Origin: Distichodus sexfasciatus
Taxonomy: Eukaryota > Chordata > Actinopteri > Characiformes > Distichodontidae
Assembly (NCBI GenBank): GCA_032718565.1
Contig: JAVGVS010000053.1
Span: forward strand, 2,266,288-2,330,287
Direction: 5' to 3'
Length of the DNA stretch: 64,000 bases
The notes beneath the pieces are model-generated. The model had not been told where the DNA came from. It saw only the letters and a list, made by a program, of their open reading frames with translations, and ran no database searches. This document shows, in pieces, positions 35,975-49,400 of the stretch. Within the stretch, counting starts at the first letter, position 1; each line of letters opens with the position of its first letter. A program made the position numbers and the translations under genes.

Positions 35975-38534
35975 ATCTCATAAACAGTTGCAGTAACATT
36001 TAAGAATGGCCATGTCCATGAATTTCAGCATCTGTAAAATGATTTTGAGCATTTATCATTTTTAAGAGCCAACTGTGTTCACTTTGTTATGAAACCAAGC
36101 ATTATCCAAATGCCAATTTGTGTATTTTAACTTGAGCCTTGTGCAGGAACTCATACATGTTGTCTATATCTGATTTTAAAAGCATATTTTTCTGTTTTGT
36201 TGAACAATTACAATGTTACTGTTTTTACATTTTTGAGTGAAGCAACTGGAGCAGCTCACCAAAGACCTGGCAGGATGGTGAGCCTGAACAGAACACGTAT
36301 CTGCAGAACCAAGTTACTGACCCCTGAGGGTCACCACCACTCCGTCTGTGTTACCCTACTGCCCCAAGGGCTGCTTTCTCCTCTTTACAAATCCTCACAT
36401 ATGCCTTAGGTAGTTAGCTACACATAAAAATCTAAACACTAGCGAATGACTGAATGATTAATACTGAAGTCAAAAGGACACGTTATTTTTCTCATGATCT
36501 CAGCATAACAAAATATGTTTTCTCAAGATCACAAATTATTTTTTTGAATTTCGAGACAGGTTTAATATCTTGGTAATACATCATTACCATCATGGCTTTG
36601 ATCGTGGACTGCTTGAAATGGAAAGAGGAATATGTCTATCGGTGATGGACAATTATCATATCAGTGTCTGCTGCTTGAGACAGAGGCTCGGACTTCTGCA
36701 ACTTAACTGCTGAGGAAATTAAAAAAAACAAAAAAAACCCAACTTGTGATCTGAGATATCTTTTTGTCCTCTTTTATTTTGTCTTTCGTACATTAAAGAT
36801 GCAGTAAATATCCTTTTCACCACAGTGAGGAAACTGCATGTTCCTGTTAAATTGCTGTGTTTGTTCGCTCCGTGGCTACGAAAAGCTAGATCCTAATAGT
36901 TTCAGACTGACACTTTACATCAAGAGTGGACGGTAACAGTACGCGGTCCTTCGTGACATCAGTAAGGAAGGTGATCTGCATAGCTGCCGACAGGAAAACA
37001 TACTCTCAGCTCGCCACTGCCACCAGCCTCCACCACCTCAGAGCTGCACTTTACAGCATCATGCTTCAACAGAAAACTACTTATTGCACCCTTGAAGAGA
37101 TCTGGTTCCAAATATGCTGACCACCAACTGTTCCTACACCGTGATGCATGTGTAAATACAACAATGCAAAGTGCAAATTTAAAACAAATCCCACATTTGT
37201 TGTGATCTGTAAAAATCATAATCCAGTAAAAGTCACAATGTAATGTGCATAGAGTATAAACTGTCCAGTTCAAGGTCAAGCGAAAAACAACAAAAGGCAC
37301 GCTCGTTAACGGAGATGAACATATTAACCCAGGAGTGTAAACAGTGACTTGGATTTTCTGATGGAATCTATTATTACTATCAGATGCAGTACTGTAGACG
37401 GCATAACTGTAGCATCATCAGGAGATTAGTCCAACTGTATTGCTTAAGAGGATTAGACAGCTTTTCTCTTGCATTCATGATTAGATGCAATAACGTCTTT
37501 GGTCAGGCCGTCTTGTGAGGATGAAATCAAGAAATTTGGGAAGTCCGTCACTTTTAAACTGGCTCCTGAATTCTACCAGAAACATGTCATGGCACCTAAA
37601 CAGTCCTGGCTCCTGCAGTCTGTTAATTCATCAAATGTGGAAGAATTCTGGCCTTGTAAAGTACTACAAAATACACAATTAAGAAAGGCATGCAACAAAA
37701 AAATACAATCTTTAAATATTGATTTAGAGCAACATCCACACTGTGGGAGTGTAGAGCTCAGCCTTAATCTGGCGTTAAGGAAGAGTACGCAAATGAACAT
37801 AGTCAAATATTTCTCATTATGAGATGAGCGTTAACTAAATTCACCACAAAATTCACAAAGTTTTTACCCTAAACAATGTTAGTAGTATTTAGAGCTTCTC
37901 TCTCTACCTCCAACTTCCATTATGATTCCTTTTGAACGAGTCCCATTTGATCCATTACTATCTTTAAGACAGTTCAACATTTTTCTAGACTCTTTTTTTC
38001 CCCCTATTATTTAATAACAGAAGTGGAGGGGAATTATTGGCAGAAGTTGTGTTATTACTGGCAGATAGGTTTGCTTATTGTAAAAAATTATTAGTCGAAT
38101 ATTTGAATACAAACAAACAAATATGTTGCCTATGCTTAAGGTTAAAAAAATAACATGAAACATGAATCGCTGCAGTGTGCGCGCGTGAGTGAGTGAGTGT
38201 GTGTCAGTCCAACGGTCGAGTGTAACAGCTAGGCATATATAAGCTCAATTTAAGCAAACTGGAGGACAAATCTGAATGAGTGTGTTATTTTCAGACAGGA
38301 GTGATTCCTCAAAATGCTCGAGTCTAAAACCACTAAACTGGACGCAGCGTTTCAATCTAAGGCAGGTGTGAGGTTTACACTAAGGTACAGTCAAATGGTC
38401 CACTAATTACGCTTACACATTTGGCTGGTGCAGTCGGCCCCTGGACACCCGAATGACCTGCTGCAGAAAGGTTACTACATTGTGTGTGTAGGTGTATTAT
38501 ATTATATTATATTATATAAGGGTTAGTATAAGAG

Positions 38535-39780
38535 GAGTATAAGGGATGTAACGGTTTTGAACCCGAACCCAAAAACCACAATACAGGACAGTGGCGGATG
38601 ATTATGTAAATACGGAGGCTGAGCTGTTTTATGGCTAAGCAGGTGGGTTTTACACTAGAGATGGACGGACACTGCCTGGTAGCACTGTTAAAAGTGCTGT
38701 CATTAAAAGGCTGTATGTTTCACTGCGCGGAAAAGACTGGGATAATTCTAACGTAGGCAAGTCATCAGGCTTTATGTTAAACGGGTATTATAATCTGGTA
38801 TATTTATGATATATGGTATATCTCACCAGCTGAACTTATATATAAGGGAAGTAATGGTTCAGTATGCCCAAGGTTCGGTACGTATCACAGTTTTTGGGCC
38901 AAGGTATCTTTAATTAATTTTATCTTAGCTCTAACATCCAGTAGGTTCTTTGCCTTATTATATTTCTAAGGCTGAAACAATTATTCAAATAATAATTTAA
39001 ATATTTTGTTTACAAAAAACGGTCGAGGCAATTTTTCTAGAATCGAATCTTCATTTAATTCTTTTCACTCGCCAGAGCACGTTCCGTTTGTGTTTCCCAC
39101 GGACGCTTATTAGTGACGCACAGTGTTTTCAGTACGGTGTTCAGGGCAAGGTCTGATCGCTCTGTAAGCGAATGTATTTGTGAGATATTCCGTGCACAAA
39201 AATAGAAGTAAATACGTAATAACGCATAAATGACATTTTCGCAGTGTAAACACACTGTTTGTGAGTGCCATTACTCGCTAAAATGCTACAGCTCAGTCAA
39301 ATCTCCCCCTTTATTACAGACAAAACTCATATGTGAGTTGATGACTAACCACAACCACCAGCGGTCGACTCACAACTGATGAGATTTTCAGCATTTATTC
39401 CGCCACGTCCGTTGTTCGCTTTATTGTGACGCGGCCCCGAATGGCCCAGAGGGGATTGTGGGGAAATATAGTTCTCTCACAGAAACGCCAAAAGCAGCCG
39501 GGGTTCAGAATTACCCCAAACGTGTAATTTTAAAAGTAGTTTTGAGCCAATTTGGACTTCTTTTGGCATTTCTGGGAAGAAATGCATTTCCCACAATCTA
39601 TCGCGCACTACTCAGCGCCACCTCACGGTAATGGAAAATATCAATAGATGGCTGTATTTTGAGTAGAACGCTGGTTGATGTTGTCAGCCAAAATATGTAG
39701 TTCTGTAGTACAGAACTTTAATCCCTGCCAATGCATGCACAATAACCACGTTTTAAAAATTATAGTTTAATGTGGGGCGT
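38535..39780. repeat. Degenerate hAT-like repeat remains
   Basis: Begins TAAGGGATGTAACGGTTTTG, and a second similar start AGGGAAGTAATGGTTCAGT lies at 38846. The interior near 39440-39480 (GGGATTGTGGGGAAATATAG) is the inverse of a piece of the element at 30985-31656. No end or duplication could be matched. Confidence 0.35.
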
Positions 39781-39825
39781 GCCGAACTGCCGCGGATATG
39801 TGTATATATCGATCGTTATATAAAT

Positions 39826-40470
39826 CATTATTTGTAACTCTGACAATGTCAGACACTGTTAGAGTTACAAATAATGCTTTTAATTTTATTCCCTGGCAGA
39901 CCTTAGGCATTCTAGCTGTCCATTTTTCAAGGTAACCTGTTGAGATTTCACCCCATGCTTCCAGCAGAATCTGCCACAAGATGGAAGAAGGTCTGGGGGT
40001 GCTTTGGAGGTGATAAAATAGGAGATTTGCACAGAGTGGACGGAACGCTATCACAAGATTTTGTAACGCCATGCCATACCCTGTAGACAGCACTTGATTT
40101 GGGCCAGTTTCATCCTACAACTGGATAATGACCCAAAACCTCCAAAATGCGTCAGCAATATTTAAAGAATAAGCAGTCGGCCAGAATTCTGACTGTAATG
40201 GGGCGGCCAGCACAGGCTCTGGATCTGAACCCTATTGAGCTGTTGTGGGAGCAGCTTGACAGTATGCTCCAGAGGAAGACTCCATAAAGCCAATAAATCT
40301 TGTGGGAGATGCTCCAGGAAGCATGGGGTGAAATCTTATCAGATTACCTTGAAAAAGTTCTGCCAGGCTGTAATTGCTGGAAAAGTTTTTTTTTTTAAAT
40401 GAAATCATAGTCTGAAGAACACATTCATCACTTCCATTTAAAGAAATCACTACGTATTTCTATATCTGAC
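39826..40470. mobile_element. Two Tc1-like transposase 3' fragments in inverted orientation
   Basis: On the plus strand 40120-40365 reads ALDLNPIELLWEQLD and LQEAWGEILSDYLEK, the C-terminal end of a Tc1 transposase, with stops and shifts between. On the minus strand 40010-39880 reads LLEAWGEISTGYLEKW, the same region from another copy. So the fragments are head to head. Outside the left fragment is a perfect 16-bp hairpin (39826-39841 with 39861-39876, 19-base loop). Degenerate and inactive. Confidence 0.65.
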
Positions 40471-41075
40471 AATGTCTGCATGTCCTGCTCATTTGCTATA
40501 TTTACTGTTCTATTTCCTGACTAATTTCATGTGTGTTTCCATGGAAAACCAGACAATTTCCAAGTTATATATGTGTATATAGGGGGGTGTGTGTGTGTGT
40601 GTGTTGGAGCAGGAGCAGTTGGAGAGATAAGCTCTTTCCCTGCTCCACGTCCCAATATATATGCCCCTCTCTGAGGGTGGATGAAGTAAATTCGCCTTAG
40701 GCAGCTCTGGCTGGATTATTAGCAACATGTGGAGAAGCCTGAGGGGAAAAAAAGCAGCCTCTTTAAAATCTCCCTAATCCCCCTGGAGCTACTGGGATGT
40801 GTGCGCACGTTTGGCTAATATCGGGTGGTGGACTTAGTAACCTCTTCATTTTCCTTACAACTAAAATAGTTATTAAAAACAAAAATAATTTTGAGTAACA
40901 TACTGAGAACAATCCACAGAAGTGGATCTAAATAGTCCAGTATTCCCTCTGGGTATGAAACGGCTTGGACGCACGTTCCCAAATTGCATAATCTGGACTG
41001 TGTTCGGCTTCTCCCCGCGTAACACGTTCACACAACGGAGGAACAGCCAGTGTGTGTGTGTGTGTGTGAGGTATG

Positions 41076-43399
41076 TTAGTGGTGGTTGTGGAAGCCCTGC
41101 TGTGCTGTGGAGGTTCCAGGCTTCTGGAGGCTGAACACACTGATGTTGAGATGTGCTGCGATCTGCTTACACACACTCACGCAGTAACGCACCAGATCCA
41201 GTCCTGACAGCACCTGGAAACACATCATCATCATCATATCACACAACATCCTCTATCGGTTACAGCATTCAGCTTCATGACTTTAAATGGGCCATAAATG
41301 ATTTGAAGCCCCAGCCTCAAAGCTCATTGATTGCTGTATAAAGATTAATCGTTAACCATTAATTATATCGTGTTATTAATTGCAATTAAATTTAATATAA
41401 TTCATTAACACAAACTTGCTTTTTAAGGTGTTTCTATTCCAACAAAGGGAATGAAGCCAATGTTATATTTGTATTACTAGCGTATGTATAGTCTTTAAAT
41501 GATATTTTAGCAGGAAATATTGCTTTTTGAAAATGAATTTACAATTCCTCAATTTATCTACATTTATCTATTTTGAGATTTCAACTTAATTTCGCACAGA
41601 TACATGGCCCTATATGACGTGTTATTCCATCATTCTTAAGAAACACAGGAGTGAAAGAGGAAATGCAACAAATTCCCTAAGTTCAGGTCAGTCTCACTTA
41701 ATGTTTTGTTTCCTTTTATACCCACCAGCGCCACCCAGAGAAGGAGATATTCATTGAAGAAACTGCTGAAGTACTGGTTGAGGAAGAGCAGAGCAGGAGC
41801 TATAAATGCTGCATCGTTACGGGGCATCTCACTCTTCGTCATGTGGGCAACCTGGTGCACACACGCACGCGCGGGCACACACACACACACAAAACAAAGG
41901 TAGATCAGGTCATACAAGCAAACAGTATAATGTGAGTGTTGTATATGGCTGCTTGTTTGATAATAATAAAAACATCTTTCATACATAAATTACAGCCCAA
42001 CATGAGAACAAAAATCAGGAAAACAGGGACAAACAATTAAAACAGACTGGGCAACTGGAGTGTAAATAACTGCAAGACAATAGTCTTACAAAAAGAACTA
42101 AAGAGTATAAGCTTTTTAAAATAGGAAAGTTCTCTAATCACTGCTCTTAGTGATGGTTCCGCAGTTTTGGTACATAATGACTAAGAGCTGACTCCCCCAT
42201 TACATATCTTTTACATTTTTGGCATACAGAGAATCTTGGATCAGCAGAGCGAGTGCGCAGATGGTTTTGCACCATCTGACTGTGACGGTGCCACACCAGT
42301 AAATGCTTTTGTAAAAGAATTTAAACATATATTCTAAAAAAAACAATGATGCAGTGAAATTCATATAAACATGATCTGATTACATTCAGAAGTGTTGAAG
42401 CTGCTGCATTCTGAAGAATTGGTAGCATGTTAGGCCGATAAAAAAGTTACAATAATTAAGTCGACTGGTAATAAAACCATGCATCAACTTTTCAGCATCT
42501 TTTAACAATTAAAAAGGTATGAATTTAGCAATGTTACTCAAGTGGAAAAAGGCTGTCTTTAGTAACAATGGTCCTATTCACCAATATTTTCTATTGTTTT
42601 TTTCTTAAATATGTTTTGAATAAAGTTAAATCCTTTTAATTGTATAATATTATACAACTGTAGAACTGAATAAAATCCAATATGTTAATATTCCACACAA
42701 AGAGCCATTCAACGGAAAGAAGCATGTCACTCTTGCATAAGAGCGTGCTTCACCATTGGAAGAATCTGTTAATAAACTCACAGCAGGACATAATTACAAA
42801 CAGCGTTAGACAAAGCAGCTTGAGCTCTCAGTCTTACCACCAGGCGGTTGGTGAGTTTGGCGGAGACGAAGCCGAAGACTAAGATGTAGAGACAGGGGTG
42901 TTTTTGGAAGAGCTGTTCTGAGGACATCTTATAGATGATGAGGGCCAGAGTAATGATCACTCCGATGTGGAAGGCTGGAGACAGAACACTGGTGCCCTGC
43001 AGGACACAACCAAAACTACTTAGGCCGGATGGCTGGGACTTTAAACCTGGGACTTTACATGAAAACAAATATTCTCACATGGCAATTTACGCTAATGAAC
43101 ACTACATGAACTGGAACAATCAGTTTCAAACGTTACAAAAAGGAAAATGTTTCCCTCCGCTGTTTTCAGTGGTGCACGCTTCCCCCCGGGAAGACATTTT
43201 CCGGCGCATTACCAGCACTGCTGAACCGGAGCCTCACTGCTCCATGTTCATTACTTTGTGCAGGTGTAGTTAACTTGTGTCCGCAGTGTAACAATGTGAT
43301 TTTTTTATGTCACCAACTCAGAATATTGGGAAATTCATGTTTATTCCGGGATCAAAAATTATCCTGGGATTAGCATGAACAGTAGGATATGACACACCC

Positions 43400-43436
<37 letters not shown>

Positions 43437-46400
43437 ACGCATTGGGGCGGAACTCTGCCCTGCACGGTACAGAGAGCAAAGGAGAACTGCAGCCTGTGAC
43501 CGCATAGAAGCAGAGCCGTTGTGCCGTGTAAATAATAATATAAGGCTGTTCAGTTGGTTTAATAAAAGTACAAGGTACAGACCTGTTATATAGGAAAGGT
43601 AATCTTAAATGACTTCTGTTGTGCAATCGTGTTGGAGAAAAAGTAAACTAGTGCTAATACGTTAGTTGAAAAATAGGAATCGATTTTCTGGAACGCATGA
43701 ATTGATTTTGAATCGGCAGAGAAAGAATCGCAATTCGATTAGATTTTTTTGCGCACCCCTAATATACAGTGCATTCAGAAAGTAATCAGACCCTTTTCAA
43801 TTTTTCCCCCATTTGCCATGGTGTATAGCCTTATGCTAAAATTATGTCAATTCATTTTCGTTCCTCATGAATCTACACTCAGTACCCCATAATGACAGCA
43901 CAAACACAGAATGATAGAATTCTCTGCAAATTTATTAAAAAAGAAAAACTGAAATATCACATGGACGTAAGTATTCAGACCTTTGCTGTGACACTTACAT
44001 ATTTAACCCAGGTGCCGTCCGTTTCTCTTGATCATCTTTGAGATAGTTTTATACCTTAATTGGGAGTCCAGCTGTGTTAAATGAAACTGATTGGACAGGA
44101 TGTGGAAAGGCACACACCTATTTATAAAAGGCCTCACAGCTCACTGTGTATGTCAGAGCATAAACTAAGCCATGAGGTCGAGGGAACTGCCAGAAAAGCT
44201 TAGAGACAGGATTGTGGCAAGGCACAGATCCGGGGAAGGCTACAAAAAAAATTCACAGAGCCTTTGTGGAAATGGGAGAAAGTTCCAGAAGGACAACCAT
44301 CACTGCAGCCCTTCGCCAATCTGGGCTTTATTGCAGAGTGGCCCGAAAGAAGCCTCCCCTCAGTGCAAGACACATGAAAGCTCGCACAGAGTTTGCAAAA
44401 TAGCACCTAAAGGACTCCCAGGCTGTGAGAAACAAGATTCTCTGGTCTGACAAAACCAAGATTGATCTCTTTGGCCTTAATTCTAAGCAGTATGTGTGGA
44501 GGAAACCAGGCACTGCTCATCGCCTGCCCAATACCATCCCAACAGTGAAGCATGGAGGTGGCAGCATCATGCTGTGGGGGTGTTTCTCAGCTGCAGGGAC
44601 TGGGCGTCGTAGTTGAAGGAAAGATGAACGTGGCAAAGCACAGAGATATCCTGGATGAAAACCTAGTTCAGAGTGCTCAGGACCTCAGACTGGGCCGATG
44701 GTTCACCTTCCAACACGACAATTTCAGTGTTTCTTCTTTAATAAATTTGCAAACAGTTCTACTGTATAATTCTCTGTTTGTGCTGGCATTATGGGGTACT
44801 GAGTGTAGATTCATGAGGTACAAAATGAATTTGAATGGTTTTAGCATATGGCTGCGACATTACAAATGGTAAAAAAATTGAAAGGGGTCTGAATACTTTC
44901 TGAACACATTGCATATGTGCAGCAAAATGTTTAACAATGTCTCCTGAGTCAGACTAAATGTGAAAATGGTCTTTGGTAACCCACTCACTGCAATTGTGGA
45001 TCCGTTCTTGCCCATTCCGCCGGTGAATATGACCCGGAAGTAGTTGGTGCAGGAGAAGACGGCTCCCAGCAGTGTGAAGATGGCAGGAATAATCTTCATT
45101 TGGATATTTACTACTGGAATCTGACGAAAACCCACACAAACCATCATATAAACATGTACGTTTTTACCATTATACCAAAGTTACTATTATACCATCAGCG
45201 AAACGTGTCTTGAAAGCCTAATAATAACTTATCATGTTATTGCTTCCTTTATTCACATGAATGCGATGAGTGGCAATACAGGGTGTGATACATGTGGCAC
45301 TTTCACACCGCATGCCCAAAAATACTGGCAGAAAAGGGAACCAAAACCATTGAGAGAAATAACTGGTTCAAGTAACTATCGTCACAATGCAAAATTGTAT
45401 CTTTACTATTCACTGCTCGCGATTTAGACAGCAGACTAAAATTCAGATGTCATAAAAATCTGTTAAAACAAGGCTAGAATGATTTGTGGGAAATATCAAA
45501 TTGTGATTTATCTGACTAGTACTGCAGCCGTCATTTAAATTCTGATGATTTGAAGCTGCGAGATCATCTTTGTAGATGCTCATTTAATTTGTGAATTTGA
45601 TATAAAATTAGGTCTGGGAATGTTGGAAAACATGGAAGCTTTTAACACAAATGAATCATATGACTGATGAGTCTGGCAAAAACTTCCACCGGGAACTGCC
45701 GTGTAAATGTTTAATCTGACTGAAGTCTGGTTAATATTTGATGTGTTTCTACTTAAGACATGCCTTTAAACATTTATTACAGGAAGGAAAGCAGCCTTTT
45801 CATCACGTCAGTGTAGTTTGGGGATATACAGGTGGTGGCTTGCGCCTGAAACGTCATTATAATACAGGACTTGAGTTACTGCAAATAAGGCAAGGGGTGC
45901 TGAGAAACCCTCCCAGTGCTGTGAACAGCCTATTCCTAAACATGCTTTTCTTTACTCCAGTACCACATTTGAACATTCAAAACTCAAGTTTACAGACATT
46001 TCCAAGATTACACGATGAAAATGGTTAGGATTAATGATTCAAGAAAGATTAAGTTACCACATATTGCCAAAAAGCAGTTCCTCCGAAGACAGCCAGCAAG
46101 TAGAGAGATATAATGAAGAGCTGAACTTCGGTCACATCGATGCTGTTTGTGTAGAGATTAAAGTGGCCGGCCAAGAAGAGGACAGCAATAAAGAGAATTA
46201 AAGTCATGCACAAATCACAAGAAAGACATTGTCAGTGTTCTTTTGCACCGACAAGAAGTTTGCGTCTCTACCTAGCTCAGTAGTTCGTTCAGTGGGGAGG
46301 AGGTCCCTCAAAATGAGACTGAAAATAATCCATAAGCATCATAAGAGAATAAGAGTCTCACAGCCGCAACCCCGATATGAGAAGATCGGCAACATAATGC

Positions 46401-49400
46401 CTGCCCACTCTGGTCACTGAAAAGATGTGGGGACTACATGTTTTCAGAGCAAAAATTTTCTTAGGAAGCAATTTGTCGAAATGCAAAATGTCGAAAGCAA
46501 TGAATGCTTAACACAGTAAAACTTAAGATACATACATTGATGCATGTCGCTTAATAACTCCACAGTAAAGGTGATCTTGAGATAGGGCTGGGCAAATAAT
46601 CGAAAATGAATGGAAACCAAGATTCAGACAAAATGACACTGTCCATTAGAATTATTTGATTTCTTTTTTTTAAATTCTGTTAATACATGCTGTGTGCTGA
46701 CTTTTCCACTCCCTTGAATGTACAGCAAAAGAGGAATCTGGTGACATGTTTACCTGCTGCTAATAAAACTCTTACAATTGTCCTTTGTACCAGTTAATCA
46801 TTGTTCACACAAGTTATTGTTGTCACAAGTTATTTTTTCAGGATATTTTAGAATGCCAAGTAGCACTGTGCAACGATCTCAAGCATAAACACCAGGACAA
46901 ATGCTATTTCTGCTGTTAAAAATCATCTTAAATTTTCTTGCCTCCGGCGCTGCCCATGTTAGTTGCCCACTGCTCCTTCACAGATGAGTCAAATACAGAG
47001 ATCACATTTCATTGTGGTGCACTGTGTGCTGTGGCGTGTTCACAATGACGAATCAACTGCACAGAATAATCACTCACTTTTAATTGTATTCATTAAGAAG
47101 CTGCTCTTTGTTTTGAATTAGAATGTTTAAATTAATTCTGCTGGAGTTTGGAATAAACAAGAACGCGTATGTGTGCGAGTGGGGAGCTTAAAAAATTCCT
47201 ATCTACAAAAGTAGGGTCCTGCAGAAACAGTCTGAGAACCACCGACCTATCTCCACCTTGTCGATGTTCCGGCAGAGACACTCATCATACTAGCCCTTCA
47301 TCAAAAGGTCAACCATTAAAGCCAAATCTCAAGATGATTCCCTCAGACGAGACGGCTCACTCACATGCCGAAGCGCAGCGTGCCGGAGACGTAGGTCTGC
47401 CAGTGGGCGCAGTAGAACATGAAGATTCCGGCAAAGCAGCAGAAGAACATCCAGTCAGGATTTGTACCCAGCTGCACGGCTATGCAGGTCCCCAGAACTA
47501 CAAACACTAAACACACACCCAGCCGCAAGTCTTATGCCATGACCAAATATTTCTGTCTTACAACATAGTGAACCACATTCTTACATTGCTAAAACATATC
47601 TTTTGAGCAAATCAGATCCTTTGTTAAAAATGGTAGAAGGTTAATGACTCAAGATTCTGTCGCATACCCAATACAACATGTAGAGAAACTTGCCTTGAAT
47701 CAGATGTGAGACTGTGCAATAAACTTCACAAATAAAGTAAATTAAAGAGAAATTTGAAAAGACTAAATCTAAGTAAATGTATTTAAATTTAGTAAGTTAC
47801 TAAATTTAGTAAATGTACTAAATGTATTTTGTTTCAAAGATGTTCCATTATCCAAAAAAAATGTACAACTCTAATAACTCCAGAACTAGATTAATAAATC
47901 TTCCTGAATGCTTCCACCTACCGTCTAGTTCCGTAATTTTATATAGAATGGTATGAGGCAAGTCAGTTAGAGAGAAGAACTTGGATTTATTGTAATTTTA
48001 TAAGAACTGTAGACAAAAAAGGTCAATTTGTCCATCAAACATGACAACTGACTAGAAAATTGGTTTAAATATGTTTCTAGCCAAAAATATCCATTTGCCA
48101 GTGGCACTCTATGCATACATGACCATATCAGCTATCATTAATATGCTGGCCTAGATTTGAAGCACACTCACCAGTAGGGCTGGGCGATATATCGAGTTTT
48201 TAAAATATATCGATATATTTTCATACCAGATATAGGATTTATACAATATTGTTTATATCGATATAGTTTATTTTGCGGTAAAATTATACTAAGTCGCAAG
48301 CGCAAATGTGAAACTCGAGAGCACAAAATTATGAGTCGAGTGCATGGTTGTGATAATATTGCGTGCAAACTATATTTTTCCTCTCTCAAAAGTCTTTTGT
48401 CCTCTCCATGTGTTAAATGGCCTTGCGCGCAAAGTAGATTACCGAAGATGACGAAGGAACAGCGGCAGGTGGGTTAAACACAAGTTATAGTTTATCGACC
48501 TTATAATAATAATTTAATAGTTAAGTCTTACATGTTTAATAAGCACACAATCAATGGCTCCCCTTGTCCACTTGTCTGTCCCCAAACTGCCAAAACCAGC
48601 CCCTTTCAAACCACGCGCGAAAAAATCTCATTCGAGAAAATAAGCCACTCGTCGGTAATCCACTTTGCGCGCGAGGACATTTAACACATCGAGAGGAAAA
48701 AAAGTCATTCGCAAGAGGAAAAATACAGTTCGCGCGCAATATTATCACAACCGCGCACTCGACTCAATTTTGTGCTCTCGAGTTTCACATTTGCGCTCGT
48801 GACTTTGCAATTTACGTCCGCGAATTTTTTGCGCAAGCCATTTTGCGCGCTTTAGTTTTGGCATTGATGTGATGTTATGAAAAAATAACATCGCTGCTGT
48901 AAAGGAAAATAACAAATAAAATAAATTTCCCAACCCTTGCTGCCACTGGGGGGAAAGTCCCTACCGTCCTGTGAACCTCAACTGACAACCAACTTCTTTT
49001 TTTTTTTTTCTTAGGGCCCTAGCTTGCTATTTATTTTCTCAATATTTGACTTGGTTATTTGGAGAATTGCACAGGATACACTGACCAGAGTTGAAACAAT
49101 TTTATCTAGTCAGTTTTGTTATTTGTACAGGTTATTGTAAAAGAGGAGGCACTACACTCGCTCTTGCTCTTCTGTATCTGTTATATTTACATTTTATTTT
49201 TTAATCAGAAAGCATTTTATTCAATATATATTTTAGTTTGTTTTTGGCCAAAAGTGCCCTGTGACAGTTGGTACATGTGGCTTTGACCCAGAATTGGTTT
49301 TTGCTATTACTTCACCCAAAATAATATCGAGATATATATCATATATCGCCATTTACCAAAAAAAAATATCAAGATATGATTTTTTGGTCCATATCGCTTC

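Larger units (their letters stand above)
34003..41075. other. Region between dram2 and cept1
   Basis: Holds only repeats described separately. Open frames such as 37499-37822 (107 codons from a TTG) have no known similarity, no splice context and no ATG; they are not called as genes. No clear AATAAA for cept1 lies within 1 kb of its stop; the nearest in the right sense is at 39885-39890. Confidence 0.6.

Noticed and set aside
37499..37822. 107-codon open frame without similarity
   Set aside because: Begins with TTG, no ATG, no recognisable domain, no splice partners; likely chance.
48551..48872. Overlapping open frames inside the element in cept1 intron 3
   Set aside because: They follow the inverted repeat of a non-autonomous transposon and have no transposase similarity.
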